Notes under the pieces: generated by a model
What the model saw: the letters and a program-made list of their open reading frames with translations, nothing else
What the model was told of the DNA's origin: nothing
Databases searched by the model: none
Assembly: GCA_944392785.1 (NCBI GenBank)
Contig: CALXXW010000003.1
Span: 1 to 40,096 of the forward strand
Length of the DNA stretch: 40,096 nucleotides
Direction of reading: 5' to 3'
From: an uncultured Alphaproteobacteria bacterium
GTDB lineage: Bacteria > Pseudomonadota > Alphaproteobacteria > CAAHEQ01 > UBA3637
Shown: one piece after another, positions 1-6,989 of the stretch
Layout of the letters: each line of letters begins with the position of its first letter
How positions within the stretch are numbered: the stretch's first letter is position 1
Made by a program: the position numbers and the translations under genes

Positions 1-2
1 AT

Positions 3-1058
3 AAGGTCATAGACGTCAACTGGCAAATGCCGGCGGCTATTTTGTTGGATGGTGTTGCCGTTGATGACAATACGGTTTGTGGTGAAGGCAATAACGAGAT
101 GTTGTTTGCGTTTGCCAACGATTTAAAGAGCGGCGCTGTGGCCGGCGGAGAGGGGGAAGAAACGCCGGACCCGAACAAAGAGCATTGTTGGGGCCATGGT
201 ACCTGGGACGGCACGTCATGCGCGTGTGAGGCCGGTTGGTCCGGAGATGATTGCTCGATGACACAATTCTGTGATGAAAACGGCACATGTTATGATTGTT
301 CGTCTTCATCCCGCCCATCTACCACAGCGGAAGAATGTGCCAAATGTGATGACAGTAGCTCCCCACGATTTATGGATCCCTATGGCCGGTGCTACAGCTG
401 CAGCTATTCATATAGCGTTTCAGCGACCAAGACCGAATGTGCCAAGTGTGATAAGAATAGCGCGCCAAGATTTATGAGTACCTATGGCTCTTGCTACCTC
501 TGCAGCACTTCATATGGCGTTTCAGCGAGCGCGGACGAATGTGCCAAGTGTGATGACAGTAGTACACCGCGCGAGATGAGAAACGGGATTTGTATTATAC
601 CAGGATATTGTCCTGAGGGATTTTTGAGTGATTCTGGCTCTTGCATCCCTTGCAGCCATTTATATGGCTATTCAGCGACCGCGGCCGAATGTGCCAAGTG
701 TGATAAGAGCGGCGCTCCGCGATTTATGAGTACCAATGGTATTTGCCTCCGCTGCAGCTGGTCATCTGGCGAATCAGCGAGCGCGGACGAATGTGCCAAG
801 TGTGATAAGAGTGGCACACCAAGATTTATGAGTACCGATGGCTCTTGCCGCAGCTGCAGCACGTCATCTGCCTATCCAGCGACCGAGGCCGAATGTGCCA
901 AGTGTGATAAGAGCAGCACCCCACGGCATATGTATGTAGGCTTTTGTTATAAATGTCCGACAAGTTTGGTTGGTTTGAACACCCAAGACATGTGTGAATC
1001 GTGTCATGGGATATGGGATGCCGGGACACAGAAATGCGCTCCTAACCCCGGAGCCTAG
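3..1058 (+). CDS. Cysteine-rich repeat protein with EGF-like motif (5' partial)
   Basis: The reading frame is open from the window edge, so the gene almost certainly starts upstream; the ATG at 27 lacks a ribosome binding site. After a short ordinary segment comes an EGF-like motif (CACEAGWSGDDC, nt 220-256). It is followed by six copies of a 34-residue unit with the core ECAKCD..S.PRFMS..G.C..CS, and a last degenerate cysteine-rich unit. The regular paired cysteines suggest a disulfide-bonded, exported or surface protein. The signal sequence or anchor would lie outside the window, so location is inferred. Function is unknown; adhesion is a guess from EGF-like modules in other proteins. A GC-rich hairpin follows the stop codon. 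Confidence 0.75.
   Translation, partial: KVIDVNWQMPAAILLDGVAVDDNTVCGEGNNEMLFAFANDLKSGAVAGGEGEETPDPNKEHCWGHGTWDGTSCACEAGWSGDDCSMTQFCDENGTCYDCSSSSRPSTTAEECAKCDDSSSPRFMDPYGRCYSCSYSYSVSATKTECAKCDKNSAPRFMSTYGSCYLCSTSYGVSASADECAKCDDSSTPREMRNGICIIPGYCPEGFLSDSGSCIPCSHLYGYSATAAECAKCDKSGAPRFMSTNGICLRCSWSSGESASADECAKCDKSGTPRFMSTDGSCRSCSTSSAYPATEAECAKCDKSSTPRHMYVGFCYKCPTSLVGLNTQDMCESCHGIWDAGTQKCAPNPGA
333..992 (+). repeat. 102-bp tandem repeats encoding 34-residue Cys-rich units
   Basis: The string GAATGTGCCAA (third unit position varies) recurs at 333, 435, 537, 687, 789 and 891. Spacing is exactly 102 bp except between the third and fourth copies, where it is 150 bp (102 plus a 48-bp in-frame insertion). 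Each unit encodes ECAKCD followed by PRFM- or PREM-like residues and two further cysteines. Nucleotide similarity between units is high, so copy number may change by slippage or recombination. Confidence 0.85.
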
Positions 1059-1061
1059 GTC

Positions 1062-1095
1062 GGGCTTAAAGGGGGAATTTACCCCCTTTAACGCC
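1062..1095 (+). terminator. GC-rich hairpin downstream of the Cys-rich gene
   Basis: GGGC-TTAAAGGGGG pairs with CCCCCTTTAA-(C)GCCC around an AATTTA loop, four bases after the stop codon. No U-run follows, so it may stabilise the 3' end or need Rho rather than act as a classical intrinsic terminator. Confidence 0.45.
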
Positions 1096-1152
1096 CGGTC
1101 TGTCAATAAAGACGGGGTCAACGTTTGATGCTATCTGATTCCATCATCTGAT

Positions 1153-1186
1153 CCAAGCCGGGGAGGGGACATCCCCTCCCACTTGG
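1153..1186. repeat. Long perfect palindrome
   Basis: CCAAG, 3 nt, GGGAGGGGA, CA, TCCCCTCCC, 1 nt, CTTGG. The 14 paired positions with a 2-nt loop would make a very stable hairpin on either strand. No T-run follows on either side. It could be a dispersed repeat or processing signal; the window holds no second copy that I saw. Confidence 0.6.
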
Positions 1187-1509
1187 ACAATTCCCTCTTG
1201 TCCCGATAACAAAAGGGGGCAAAACCGATAGCAAAAAAATCAAAAGATCTCCCGAACAGATGTGAACCAAATACCGCCTGCCGATTGTCGGCTCGGGTTT
1301 CTTGAGTTGGATGGGCGTGTCTTTTTCATGCCTATATCTCTTCCAGAAGGCAGAGCTCAACAACGGGAAATACTCCTTGATGATGTTTCTTTCCGATAAG
1401 CTTTGGGGGTAAGAGGATGAGCGAGATGTCTGGTCAGAGACGTCTTGCCAGAGCCGCCTTGCCGGAGGGAGAGCCGCCTCCGGCCTTCAAAAAGGGGAAA
1501 ATCGACATG

Positions 1510-3396
1510 TCAGTGATTCAGCCGGTCACTTCCTTCGCGGCCCAGCTGTAGACGCAGACGTTCTTTTTCGGCCGCTAAACGGGCCTCTTCCGCAGCCAGT
1601 TTGTCTTTGGCCAGCTCTGCCTCACGATACCGCCGAAGGTTTGGTAAATCCGTGTATTGAAGGCGGATTTTCAGCTCGGCCTGTTCATGCCCCCCTAACG
1701 TCATACGCCACTCTGTTTGCTCCGGCGTTTGTCGGTGGGGCTTTATGGATGACTCCAGAAGGCGATAGCCCTGCTGTTCCTTGATGTCTTGCCGCACAAC
1801 CAGGGTCTTCGTCTCATCTGATAAATTGCGATAGATCATGGTGTATCCCAGTTGAGTTTCAAAATCAGATAAGGAAACAGGGTTGAGAGATTCTTCTTCC
1901 TTTTGATAGCTTGTGCCGATGACGTCAACGAAAACGTCTAAGGCTTTCCCTAAAGAAAGCTGAATTTCATCACCGCGACCCGTAGTGGTGTATGTTTGAT
2001 CTTCTCCGACAAAAAAAGATTGTCCGCCGCGCCGATTAAAAATACGATACAGACCCTGAGGAAGAGGCATATCCTCTCCGTCTTTCTTGTTGGCAAACAG
2101 CAGATGAATCTGGGAAGGGATATTCCGACGCTCACCTAACCCATTTAAAATCAGCGGATTGTTAAAGGTGTACTCTTTGTGGTATGTTAACCCTGTTTGA
2201 TGCATAAACAGAGCTTGAACCGGTTGATTGGACAGTAAATTAACCGTAAAAGGCAGACGGTATACATAGTAGTCTTTGAGCTCTTGAATATCGGCAGTCG
2301 TCGTATTGATAGAAGATGAAAAGCGTGCCTCTCGTCCTTGAGCCCCCGCGTCTTGAGCCATAGCGGCCTCTAAAACGGGAGCCGATCCTAAAGCCCGCGC
2401 TTTTGTCGCCAGAGCCATGGGGCGCGCCTCTATATCCGGTATGACGTCTGTTGCCAACTGCTCGTTCGCATAGTCTATGAATGAAGTCCCTTCCTCTCGT
2501 CCGTTGATTGTCGCGCGCGTGTTGGCTACTTTGACACCAGAGCTTTGATCAACTTCACACAGATACGGAGAGGGCGATAGCGGCTGCGGTTGATAAACGG
2601 TATCCAGATCACCTAAGACAAAATCGATGTGCGCATTCTTGTAATCAACGCTGCCCGTGTTGTTTAAGGTGACAAAGCCTGTAATATCCAAAGTATTCTG
2701 AGCCTCGTCTAAATAAACGGCATAATCGGTTCGCCATGAAAAGCCCTCTGCTAAATAAGAAAGAGTCATGTCTTGAGGTTCTGTCGTTTGTGTCTCAACC
2801 GTAAAAGAGAGGGTTTTGTCTTTCTTTTCTGCTCCGGACGGGTTGTTGGGGTATAAAATCTGAGCGTCGGTTCCAAAATGAACAAAACCGTCTATTAACA
2901 GAACAGGCCGCCCCCTCTCAACAGCTAATAACGTCGCCTCTTTCTTGATTTCATGAAGATTCCCATCTTTCCAAACAGACCATAAAAGACGGACCTTGCC
3001 CCCTATCGCGTTGTCTTGAACGCGCGCATAATAGGTCTGATCTTCCGTCACGGGATTAAAGTTTTGTGTCTGCATCTCGAGAAATGCTCCGCTGATATGG
3101 GCCGAAGAAACAATCATCGTCTCCGGAACGGCACCAAAGGAAATATCCGAACGACCCGCAGGAAGGGAAAAACGACGCGTGTCTTCAATAAACGCTCGTC
3201 CCTTTTGGTAAATCACCAAAGAAACCCGTTGCGCCGCGCTGTCCGGAATCAAAAGAGGGTTGTCTGCAGATTCTTGCGCGGTTGATTGACCCTGATGTAA
3301 GTGATAATACGCGCCCGTTCCAACAAGGGCTAGTAAGGTTAAAAGAGCGGCCGTTCCTAAGAGACGGCGGCGTAATAAGAATACTTTGTGGGGCAT
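1510..3396 (-). CDS. DUF4139 domain-containing protein
   Basis: A 628-residue protein with an N-terminal membrane anchor or uncleaved signal (RRRLLGTAALLTLLALVGTG), then a region starting VSLVIYQKGRAFIEDTRRF that fits the usual start of DUF4139 proteins. The central block around YLAEGFSWRTDYAVYLD and ITGFVTLNNTG is the most characteristic DUF4139 stretch. The C-terminus is a charged, probably coiled-coil helix rich in AEE, LAAE and RLR. The biochemical role of the family is unknown. Topology suggests a periplasmic protein tethered to the inner membrane. The start is supported by AAGGAGAG 8-10 nt upstream and by a promoter at 3433-3461. It follows the DUF378 gene but has its own promoter, after that gene's terminator. 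Confidence 0.85.
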   Translation of the reverse strand: MPHKVFLLRRRLLGTAALLTLLALVGTGAYYHLHQGQSTAQESADNPLLIPDSAAQRVSLVIYQKGRAFIEDTRRFSLPAGRSDISFGAVPETMIVSSAHISGAFLEMQTQNFNPVTEDQTYYARVQDNAIGGKVRLLWSVWKDGNLHEIKKEATLLAVERGRPVLLIDGFVHFGTDAQILYPNNPSGAEKKDKTLSFTVETQTTEPQDMTLSYLAEGFSWRTDYAVYLDEAQNTLDITGFVTLNNTGSVDYKNAHIDFVLGDLDTVYQPQPLSPSPYLCEVDQSSGVKVANTRATINGREEGTSFIDYANEQLATDVIPDIEARPMALATKARALGSAPVLEAAMAQDAGAQGREARFSSSINTTTADIQELKDYYVYRLPFTVNLLSNQPVQALFMHQTGLTYHKEYTFNNPLILNGLGERRNIPSQIHLLFANKKDGEDMPLPQGLYRIFNRRGGQSFFVGEDQTYTTTGRGDEIQLSLGKALDVFVDVIGTSYQKEEESLNPVSLSDFETQLGYTMIYRNLSDETKTLVVRQDIKEQQGYRLLESSIKPHRQTPEQTEWRMTLGGHEQAELKIRLQYTDLPNLRRYREAELAKDKLAAEEARLAAEKERLRLQLGREGSDRLNH

Positions 3397-3432
3397 GTTC
3401 TTTCTCTCCTTGTTATCTTGTGATATAAGCTG

Positions 3433-3461
3433 AGTATAGCGGTATTATCCTTAAAACGCAA
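3433..3461 (-). promoter_or_regulatory. Sigma70-like promoter for the DUF4139 gene
   Basis: On the minus strand: -35 TTGCGT (3456-3461), 17-bp spacer, -10 TATACT (3433-3438), giving a 5' leader of about 30 nt. The -35 box touches the T-tract of the preceding terminator. Confidence 0.6.
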
Positions 3462-3491
3462 ATAAAAAACATCGGGTAAAAACCCGATGTT
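3461..3491 (-). terminator. Intrinsic terminator of the DUF378 gene
   Basis: A perfect 10-bp stem AACATCGGGT / ACCCGATGTT with an AAAA loop (TTTT on the minus strand) is followed on the minus strand by TTTTTTATTTG. It lies 17 nt beyond the DUF378 stop codon. Confidence 0.8.
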
Positions 3492-3508
3492 CGTTCTAGG
3501 AAAAAAAG

Positions 3509-3712
3509 CTATTGAGACTCTTTCGGTGAGCTGTACATGTTAATAACCAGCCATATAGAGCTTAGTCCAACAACCGCATAGACAATACGGGCCAACACAC
3601 TGAGCGGTCCAAATAAACCCGCAACAAGATCAAAACCAAAAAAACCAACTAATCCCCAATTCAATCCGCCGATGATGGTTAGCCAAAAAGCAATTTGTGT
3701 TAAAATTTTCAT
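3509..3712 (-). CDS. DUF378 family small membrane protein
   Basis: A 67-residue protein with two hydrophobic helices. The first contains IGGLNWGLVGFFGFDLVAGL and the second begins ARIVYAVVGLSSIWLVI. The GGLNWGLVG..FDLVA motif and total length are typical of DUF378 (YuzA-like) proteins, whose function is unknown. It is a single-gene unit with its own promoter (3753-3780) and terminator (3461-3491). The ribosome binding site is AAGGAGAG upstream of the ATG. Confidence 0.9.
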   Translation of the reverse strand: MKILTQIAFWLTIIGGLNWGLVGFFGFDLVAGLFGPLSVLARIVYAVVGLSSIWLVINMYSSPKESQ

Positions 3713-3752
3713 GAAATGACTCTCCTTATGTAAATGTGAAAATAACAGGATC

Positions 3753-3780
3753 TATATAAGGCTTTTTTGACGCTTTTCAA
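3753..3780 (-). promoter_or_regulatory. Sigma70-like promoter for the DUF378 gene
   Basis: Minus strand: -35 TTGAAA (3775-3780), 16-bp spacer, -10 TATATA (3753-3758), about 40 nt upstream of the start codon. Confidence 0.55.
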
Positions 3781-3917
3781 GGTGGGAAATACTAAAATAT
3801 GTTATTGAAAACATAGCATTTTATGAAAATATACCTTTTGGTATTAAAAGTGATAATTTTCTGTTGAATCCGGCGGTGTTTTGTGGCACGGTGGACAAAC
3901 AGAAAGGAGACTTCCAT

Positions 3918-4637
3918 ATGGTTAAATATAAAAAAACACTCGCAACTAACGTCATCAAAAATTATCCGGATTGTGTCGAGGGCGATATATTAACGGATGA
4001 ATCTGGTGTCATGTCATATAAAAAGGAGGAGAACTATGAGAGTGCTCGAGGACGAGCTGCTCATCTCTCGTATCCATTACGTGCGCGGCATTCGGGTGAG
4101 TCGTGCTCAGATAGCCTCTATGGTGACGGAATGGATTTGTCGCTTGAGGGGGAGAGAACAATAACAGGGCCACATCAGCATCTTCAAACGGGGGCTCATA
4201 TCATTCAAGGCCCTAATTTTACACTGGTGGACAGTCAGGTATATTGCGCTTTTGCTCGTTTCTGTCAGGCGTTCGAGCATATGTGGAATCTGGCACAAAA
4301 AGAACCTCTTGAGGCCGATGTCGGTGCCATTCATGAAACCGGAAATCATTCGGCTAAAGAGTGGATGATTATTGACAATGAAACCGGAGAAATGATAGAG
4401 GTCGAGGAGGCGTCAAAACAGCATTCGTGGGAAGAGTCGGCTGTGGGCGTCATGGGACCCGTTTATACCAAGGGACGTGCTGTGGCCAAGAATAGAAAAA
4501 AAACGTCTGAGGCACAAACTTCTCGGCCTATGTCATATCGATGGAAGGATGTCGACAATCAATCATTCGATGGCAAGGCCCAAACGTCTTCAGCTTTGCA
4601 GAGCAGAAAACTAAAACCACGAAAAGTGACGTCTTAA
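3918..4637 (+). CDS. Hypothetical protein, unrecognised
   Basis: A 239-residue frame. I chose the ATG at 3918 because AAAGGAG lies 8 nt upstream; the same frame is open further 5' but without a ribosome binding site. The N-terminal third is hydrophilic and looks unlike the rest. Residues around nt 4200-4340 (FTLVDSQVYCAFARFC, then EHMWNLAQ) look like real protein, and the C-terminus is basic and Ser/Lys-rich. There is no signal peptide, membrane segment or known motif. A second ORF with a stronger ribosome binding site (4036-4164, another frame) is nested in it, so the true gene structure is uncertain: two genes, or one gene with a frameshift near the GGGGG run at about 4148-4152. A short inverted repeat ATACC-tttt-GGTAT (3831-3844) lies upstream and could be an operator. 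Confidence 0.45.
   Translation: MVKYKKTLATNVIKNYPDCVEGDILTDESGVMSYKKEENYESARGRAAHLSYPLRARHSGESCSDSLYGDGMDLSLEGERTITGPHQHLQTGAHIIQGPNFTLVDSQVYCAFARFCQAFEHMWNLAQKEPLEADVGAIHETGNHSAKEWMIIDNETGEMIEVEEASKQHSWEESAVGVMGPVYTKGRAVAKNRKKTSEAQTSRPMSYRWKDVDNQSFDGKAQTSSALQSRKLKPRKVTS
4036..4164 (+). CDS. Possible 42-residue small protein in an overlapping frame
   Basis: The ATG at 4036 is preceded by AAGGAGGAG at ideal spacing, the best ribosome binding site in this area. The product starts MRVLEDELLISRIHYVRGI and ends near WICRLRGREQ, with an amphipathic helical pattern. It overlaps the 3918-4637 frame completely. Either it is a genuine small overlapping gene, or it is the true N-terminus of the downstream part of that frame, separated by one indel at the G-run just before its stop. 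No homologue is recognised. Confidence 0.4.
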   Translation: MRVLEDELLISRIHYVRGIRVSRAQIASMVTEWICRLRGREQ

Positions 4638-4749
4638 AAAAGCTTGTCAACGAGCAGAATGAAAGCAGATGGCGGTCAAACGGACACGCTGATGCGGCCT
4701 GAGCGAACGTTCCGCTTTCCTTGAGAGCTGAGCTCTTTTCAATAAAATA

Positions 4750-4773
4750 CAGCCCACCTTTTCGGGCGGGCTG
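4750..4773 (-). terminator. Intrinsic terminator after ptsN
   Basis: CAGCCCACC, TTTTC loop, then GGGCGGGCTG: a nine-pair stem with one mismatch. On the minus strand it is followed by the U-rich TATTTTATTG. It lies about 35 nt beyond the ptsN stop codon. Confidence 0.6.
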
Positions 4774-4808
4774 GAGATAAAGATGATTTGTTGTATCAAT
4801 TTTTATGG

Positions 4809-5267
4809 CTAAATATCATCCCCGTCTCGTTCAACAATCAAGTCATATAAGGCTTTGACTGAAGTAGCATGTCGTAAATCGGCCGCTGTTGCATCATCTC
4901 GTAATAAACGAGAAAGGCGCGCTAAAGCCTTTAAATGATCCGCTCCCGCCTGCTCGGGCACCAAGAGCAAAAAAACAAGATCAACGGGTTTGCCATCAAC
5001 GGAATCAAAATCAATCGGATCCGTTTTCATGAAAGCACAAAAGATTTTATCCAGGCCGGACAAACGTGTATGTGGTAAAGCAACGCCTCGACCAATACCC
5101 GTTGTTCCCAGGCGCTCACGTTCCGTTAAAGCGTCTAACACCAACCGCTCATCCAAACCGGTTTTCTCGGCGGCTAAATGCGCCAATGTTTCCAGTAATT
5201 GCTTCTTACTGCCAACGGATGCGTTCGCTACGATGGCATCCTTAGTTAAAATATCAACGATTTTCAT
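4809..5267 (-). CDS. ptsN: PTS IIA-like nitrogen-regulatory protein PtsN (EIIA-Ntr)
   Basis: About 152 residues matching the PTS EIIA (fructose/mannitol) fold. The phosphorylatable histidine lies in GIGRGVALPHTRL (His66 from this start), followed by VDLVFLLLVPEQAGADHLKAL, all typical of EIIA-Ntr. Known role: regulatory phosphoacceptor of the nitrogen PTS, affecting potassium transport and carbon/nitrogen control, not sugar uptake. I chose the ATG at 5267; a TTG at 5279 would add four residues. It lies 14 nt after hpf in the same direction, the arrangement common in proteobacteria, though rpoN is not adjacent here. Cytoplasmic. Confidence 0.92.
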   Translation of the reverse strand: MKIVDILTKDAIVANASVGSKKQLLETLAHLAAEKTGLDERLVLDALTERERLGTTGIGRGVALPHTRLSGLDKIFCAFMKTDPIDFDSVDGKPVDLVFLLLVPEQAGADHLKALARLSRLLRDDATAADLRHATSVKALYDLIVERDGDDI

Positions 5268-5281
5268 CGGAGTGCCCAACC

Positions 5282-5830
5282 TTATTTCTGTTTCGGATCA
5301 ATCCAGCCGATATTACCGTCCGAACGACGATAAACCATGTTGAGACCACCGTGTGCCGTATTCTTAAACATCAGAGCAGGAAGACCGGCCAAGTCCATAC
5401 GCATGACGGCCGCACTGACCGTGCACAAAGGCAGCTCAGTCTGCATCTCGGCAATAATAACAGGAGCATCCCCCGCAACCTCTACATCATCTTGATCATT
5501 AATGACGGACATATCAACTAATTCTACCGGGGCAGCTTGATGATCTGTTAAACGATTTTTATATTTGCGCAGTTGTCGGGCTATTTTTGATACGGCATCA
5601 TCTAAGGCCGCATATGCATCATTCGAACTGCCTGTTCCGCAAATTAAGGCCCCCGTCTTCGGATGAACCGTGATTTCCGAACGAATGCCGGCCCCATCTT
5701 TAACAACACGTATATCCGCGCTGACGGCAGCTTCAAAATACTTGGAAACGGCACTATCAATGGCTTTTTCCGCATAATCGCGAAAATTGTCACCCAAATT
5801 TATTTGTTGTCCTGTAATTAATATTTGCAT
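5282..5830 (-). CDS. hpf: Ribosome hibernation promoting factor, long form
   Basis: A 182-residue long-form HPF. The N-terminal S30AE/RaiA domain (residues 1-100) begins MQILITGQQINLGDNFRDY and contains DAYAALDDAVSKIARQLRKY. The C-terminal dimerisation domain ends ALMFKNTAHGGLNMVYRRSDG and IGWIDP. Known role: binds the 30S decoding region and drives formation of inactive 100S ribosome dimers in stationary phase. It forms an operon with ptsN and is divergent from hemW with an 80-nt gap. Upstream on the minus strand there are AT-rich promoter-like elements but none that I can place firmly. Confidence 0.93.
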   Translation of the reverse strand: MQILITGQQINLGDNFRDYAEKAIDSAVSKYFEAAVSADIRVVKDGAGIRSEITVHPKTGALICGTGSSNDAYAALDDAVSKIARQLRKYKNRLTDHQAAPVELVDMSVINDQDDVEVAGDAPVIIAEMQTELPLCTVSAAVMRMDLAGLPALMFKNTAHGGLNMVYRRSDGNIGWIDPKQK

Positions 5831-5909
5831 TGTCTTTTCTTTCTTATTAAAATTGATATGTTATACAAGACAACCATACCTTTTTTTTGAAAAGATGTCA
5901 AGAGGTGTT

Positions 5910-6989
5910 ATGAAATCTTCATGTTCGGATTTATTCGGCGTTTATATTCACTGGCCTTATTGTTTGTCTAAATGTCCCTATTGTGATTTTGCCAGTTGTC
6001 CGACAGCACGTGTGGACGAGTCCTTATTGTGGCCGGCATATGAGCGCGATATTTTAACAATTCCTCAAGGACGAAACATAACCAGTGTGTTTTTTGGGGG
6101 TGGGACGCCGTCTTTGATGACGCCGGCTTTCTGTGAGCGGATATTAGGCGCTCTTTCTAAACGATGCTCGATGGCTGGCGATGTCGAGATGACGATTGAG
6201 GCAAATCCAGACGCTATTGATTTATCGAAAATGAGGGATTTTCGATCGCTGGGAATCAATCGGTTGTCTTTGGGCGTACAATCATTGCTTCCGGAGGGGT
6301 TGCGTTTTCTGGGACGACGACATACGGTTCAAACAGCTATACAGCGAATCGGTGAAGCGCATCGCGTCTTTGATCATATCAATATGGATCTGATTTATGC
6401 ACGCCCGCATCAAACAGAGGAGAGCTGGCAGTGGGAGTTGGAACAAGCGCTGGATTTAGGATTGAGTCATTATTCGTTATATCAGTTGACGATTGAACCT
6501 CAAACAGCCTTTGGACGTCAGGGCGTGGCAGAGGCGGATTCTGAAACGGCGGCACGATTGTATCGGTTGACGGATACCCTTATGAATGAAGCCGGTCTTC
6601 CGGCATATGAGGTGTCAAATTATGCTGTCGCCGGTGAGGAATGTCGACATAATCTGACATATTGGCGGGGCGCTGATTATGCCGGTATCGGTCCGGCCGC
6701 GCACGGTCGATTGGGGCTGTATGCGACCTATCAGGCACCGACCGTCGAGACTTGGTTGACAACACCCATGCAACAAGAGCTCTTGACGGAAAAGGAGCGT
6801 CAAACAGAACGGTTGATGATGGGATTACGCTTGAGACAAGAAGGTACTCCAAAAACGTGGGCCTACGCACCGCATATCCCTAAGGCATGTGCGCTGGGAT
6901 GGTTGGTGTGCCAAGGGGATCGCTTAATCCCGACGCCGGCGGGAACGTTGATGTTGAATAGGTTGACTCTGTTGCTGATGGAACCGTGA
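5910..6989 (+). CDS. hemW: Radical SAM heme chaperone HemW-like protein
   Basis: A 359-residue radical SAM protein. The cluster-binding motif CLSKCPYC (Cys18, 22, 25) follows GVYIHWPY, and FFGGGTPSLM follows as in HemW/HemN. The later block HYSLYQLTIEPQT and the C-terminal GADYAGIGPAAHGR are typical of HemW. Family knowledge: HemW is a heme-binding trafficking protein rather than a true coproporphyrinogen oxidase. The ATG at 5910 has AGAGG at good spacing; an in-frame ATG at 5895 is an alternative. The 3' end overlaps the convergent lipoprotein gene by 110 bp. Cytoplasmic. Confidence 0.9.
   Translation: MKSSCSDLFGVYIHWPYCLSKCPYCDFASCPTARVDESLLWPAYERDILTIPQGRNITSVFFGGGTPSLMTPAFCERILGALSKRCSMAGDVEMTIEANPDAIDLSKMRDFRSLGINRLSLGVQSLLPEGLRFLGRRHTVQTAIQRIGEAHRVFDHINMDLIYARPHQTEESWQWELEQALDLGLSHYSLYQLTIEPQTAFGRQGVAEADSETAARLYRLTDTLMNEAGLPAYEVSNYAVAGEECRHNLTYWRGADYAGIGPAAHGRLGLYATYQAPTVETWLTTPMQQELLTEKERQTERLMMGLRLRQEGTPKTWAYAPHIPKACALGWLVCQGDRLIPTPAGTLMLNRLTLLLMEP

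Larger units (their letters stand above)
1059..1509. other. 451-bp intergenic stretch with strong hairpins, no confident gene
   Basis: Two structures stand out. At 1062-1095 an arm GGGCTTAAAGGGGG pairs with its near complement just after the Cys-rich gene. At 1153-1186 a perfect 9-bp inverted repeat (GGGAGGGGA / TCCCCTCCC, 2-nt loop) is flanked by CCAAG / CTTGG, extending the possible stem. A minus-strand open frame at 1118-1363 crosses the palindrome, has no ribosome binding site and resembles no family I know. A third GC-rich imperfect repeat lies around 1450-1485. Confidence 0.5.

Noticed and set aside
1118-1363. Minus-strand 81-codon frame in the hairpin-rich gap
   Set aside because: It lacks a ribosome binding site, crosses the long palindrome, and has no recognisable domain; treated as non-coding.
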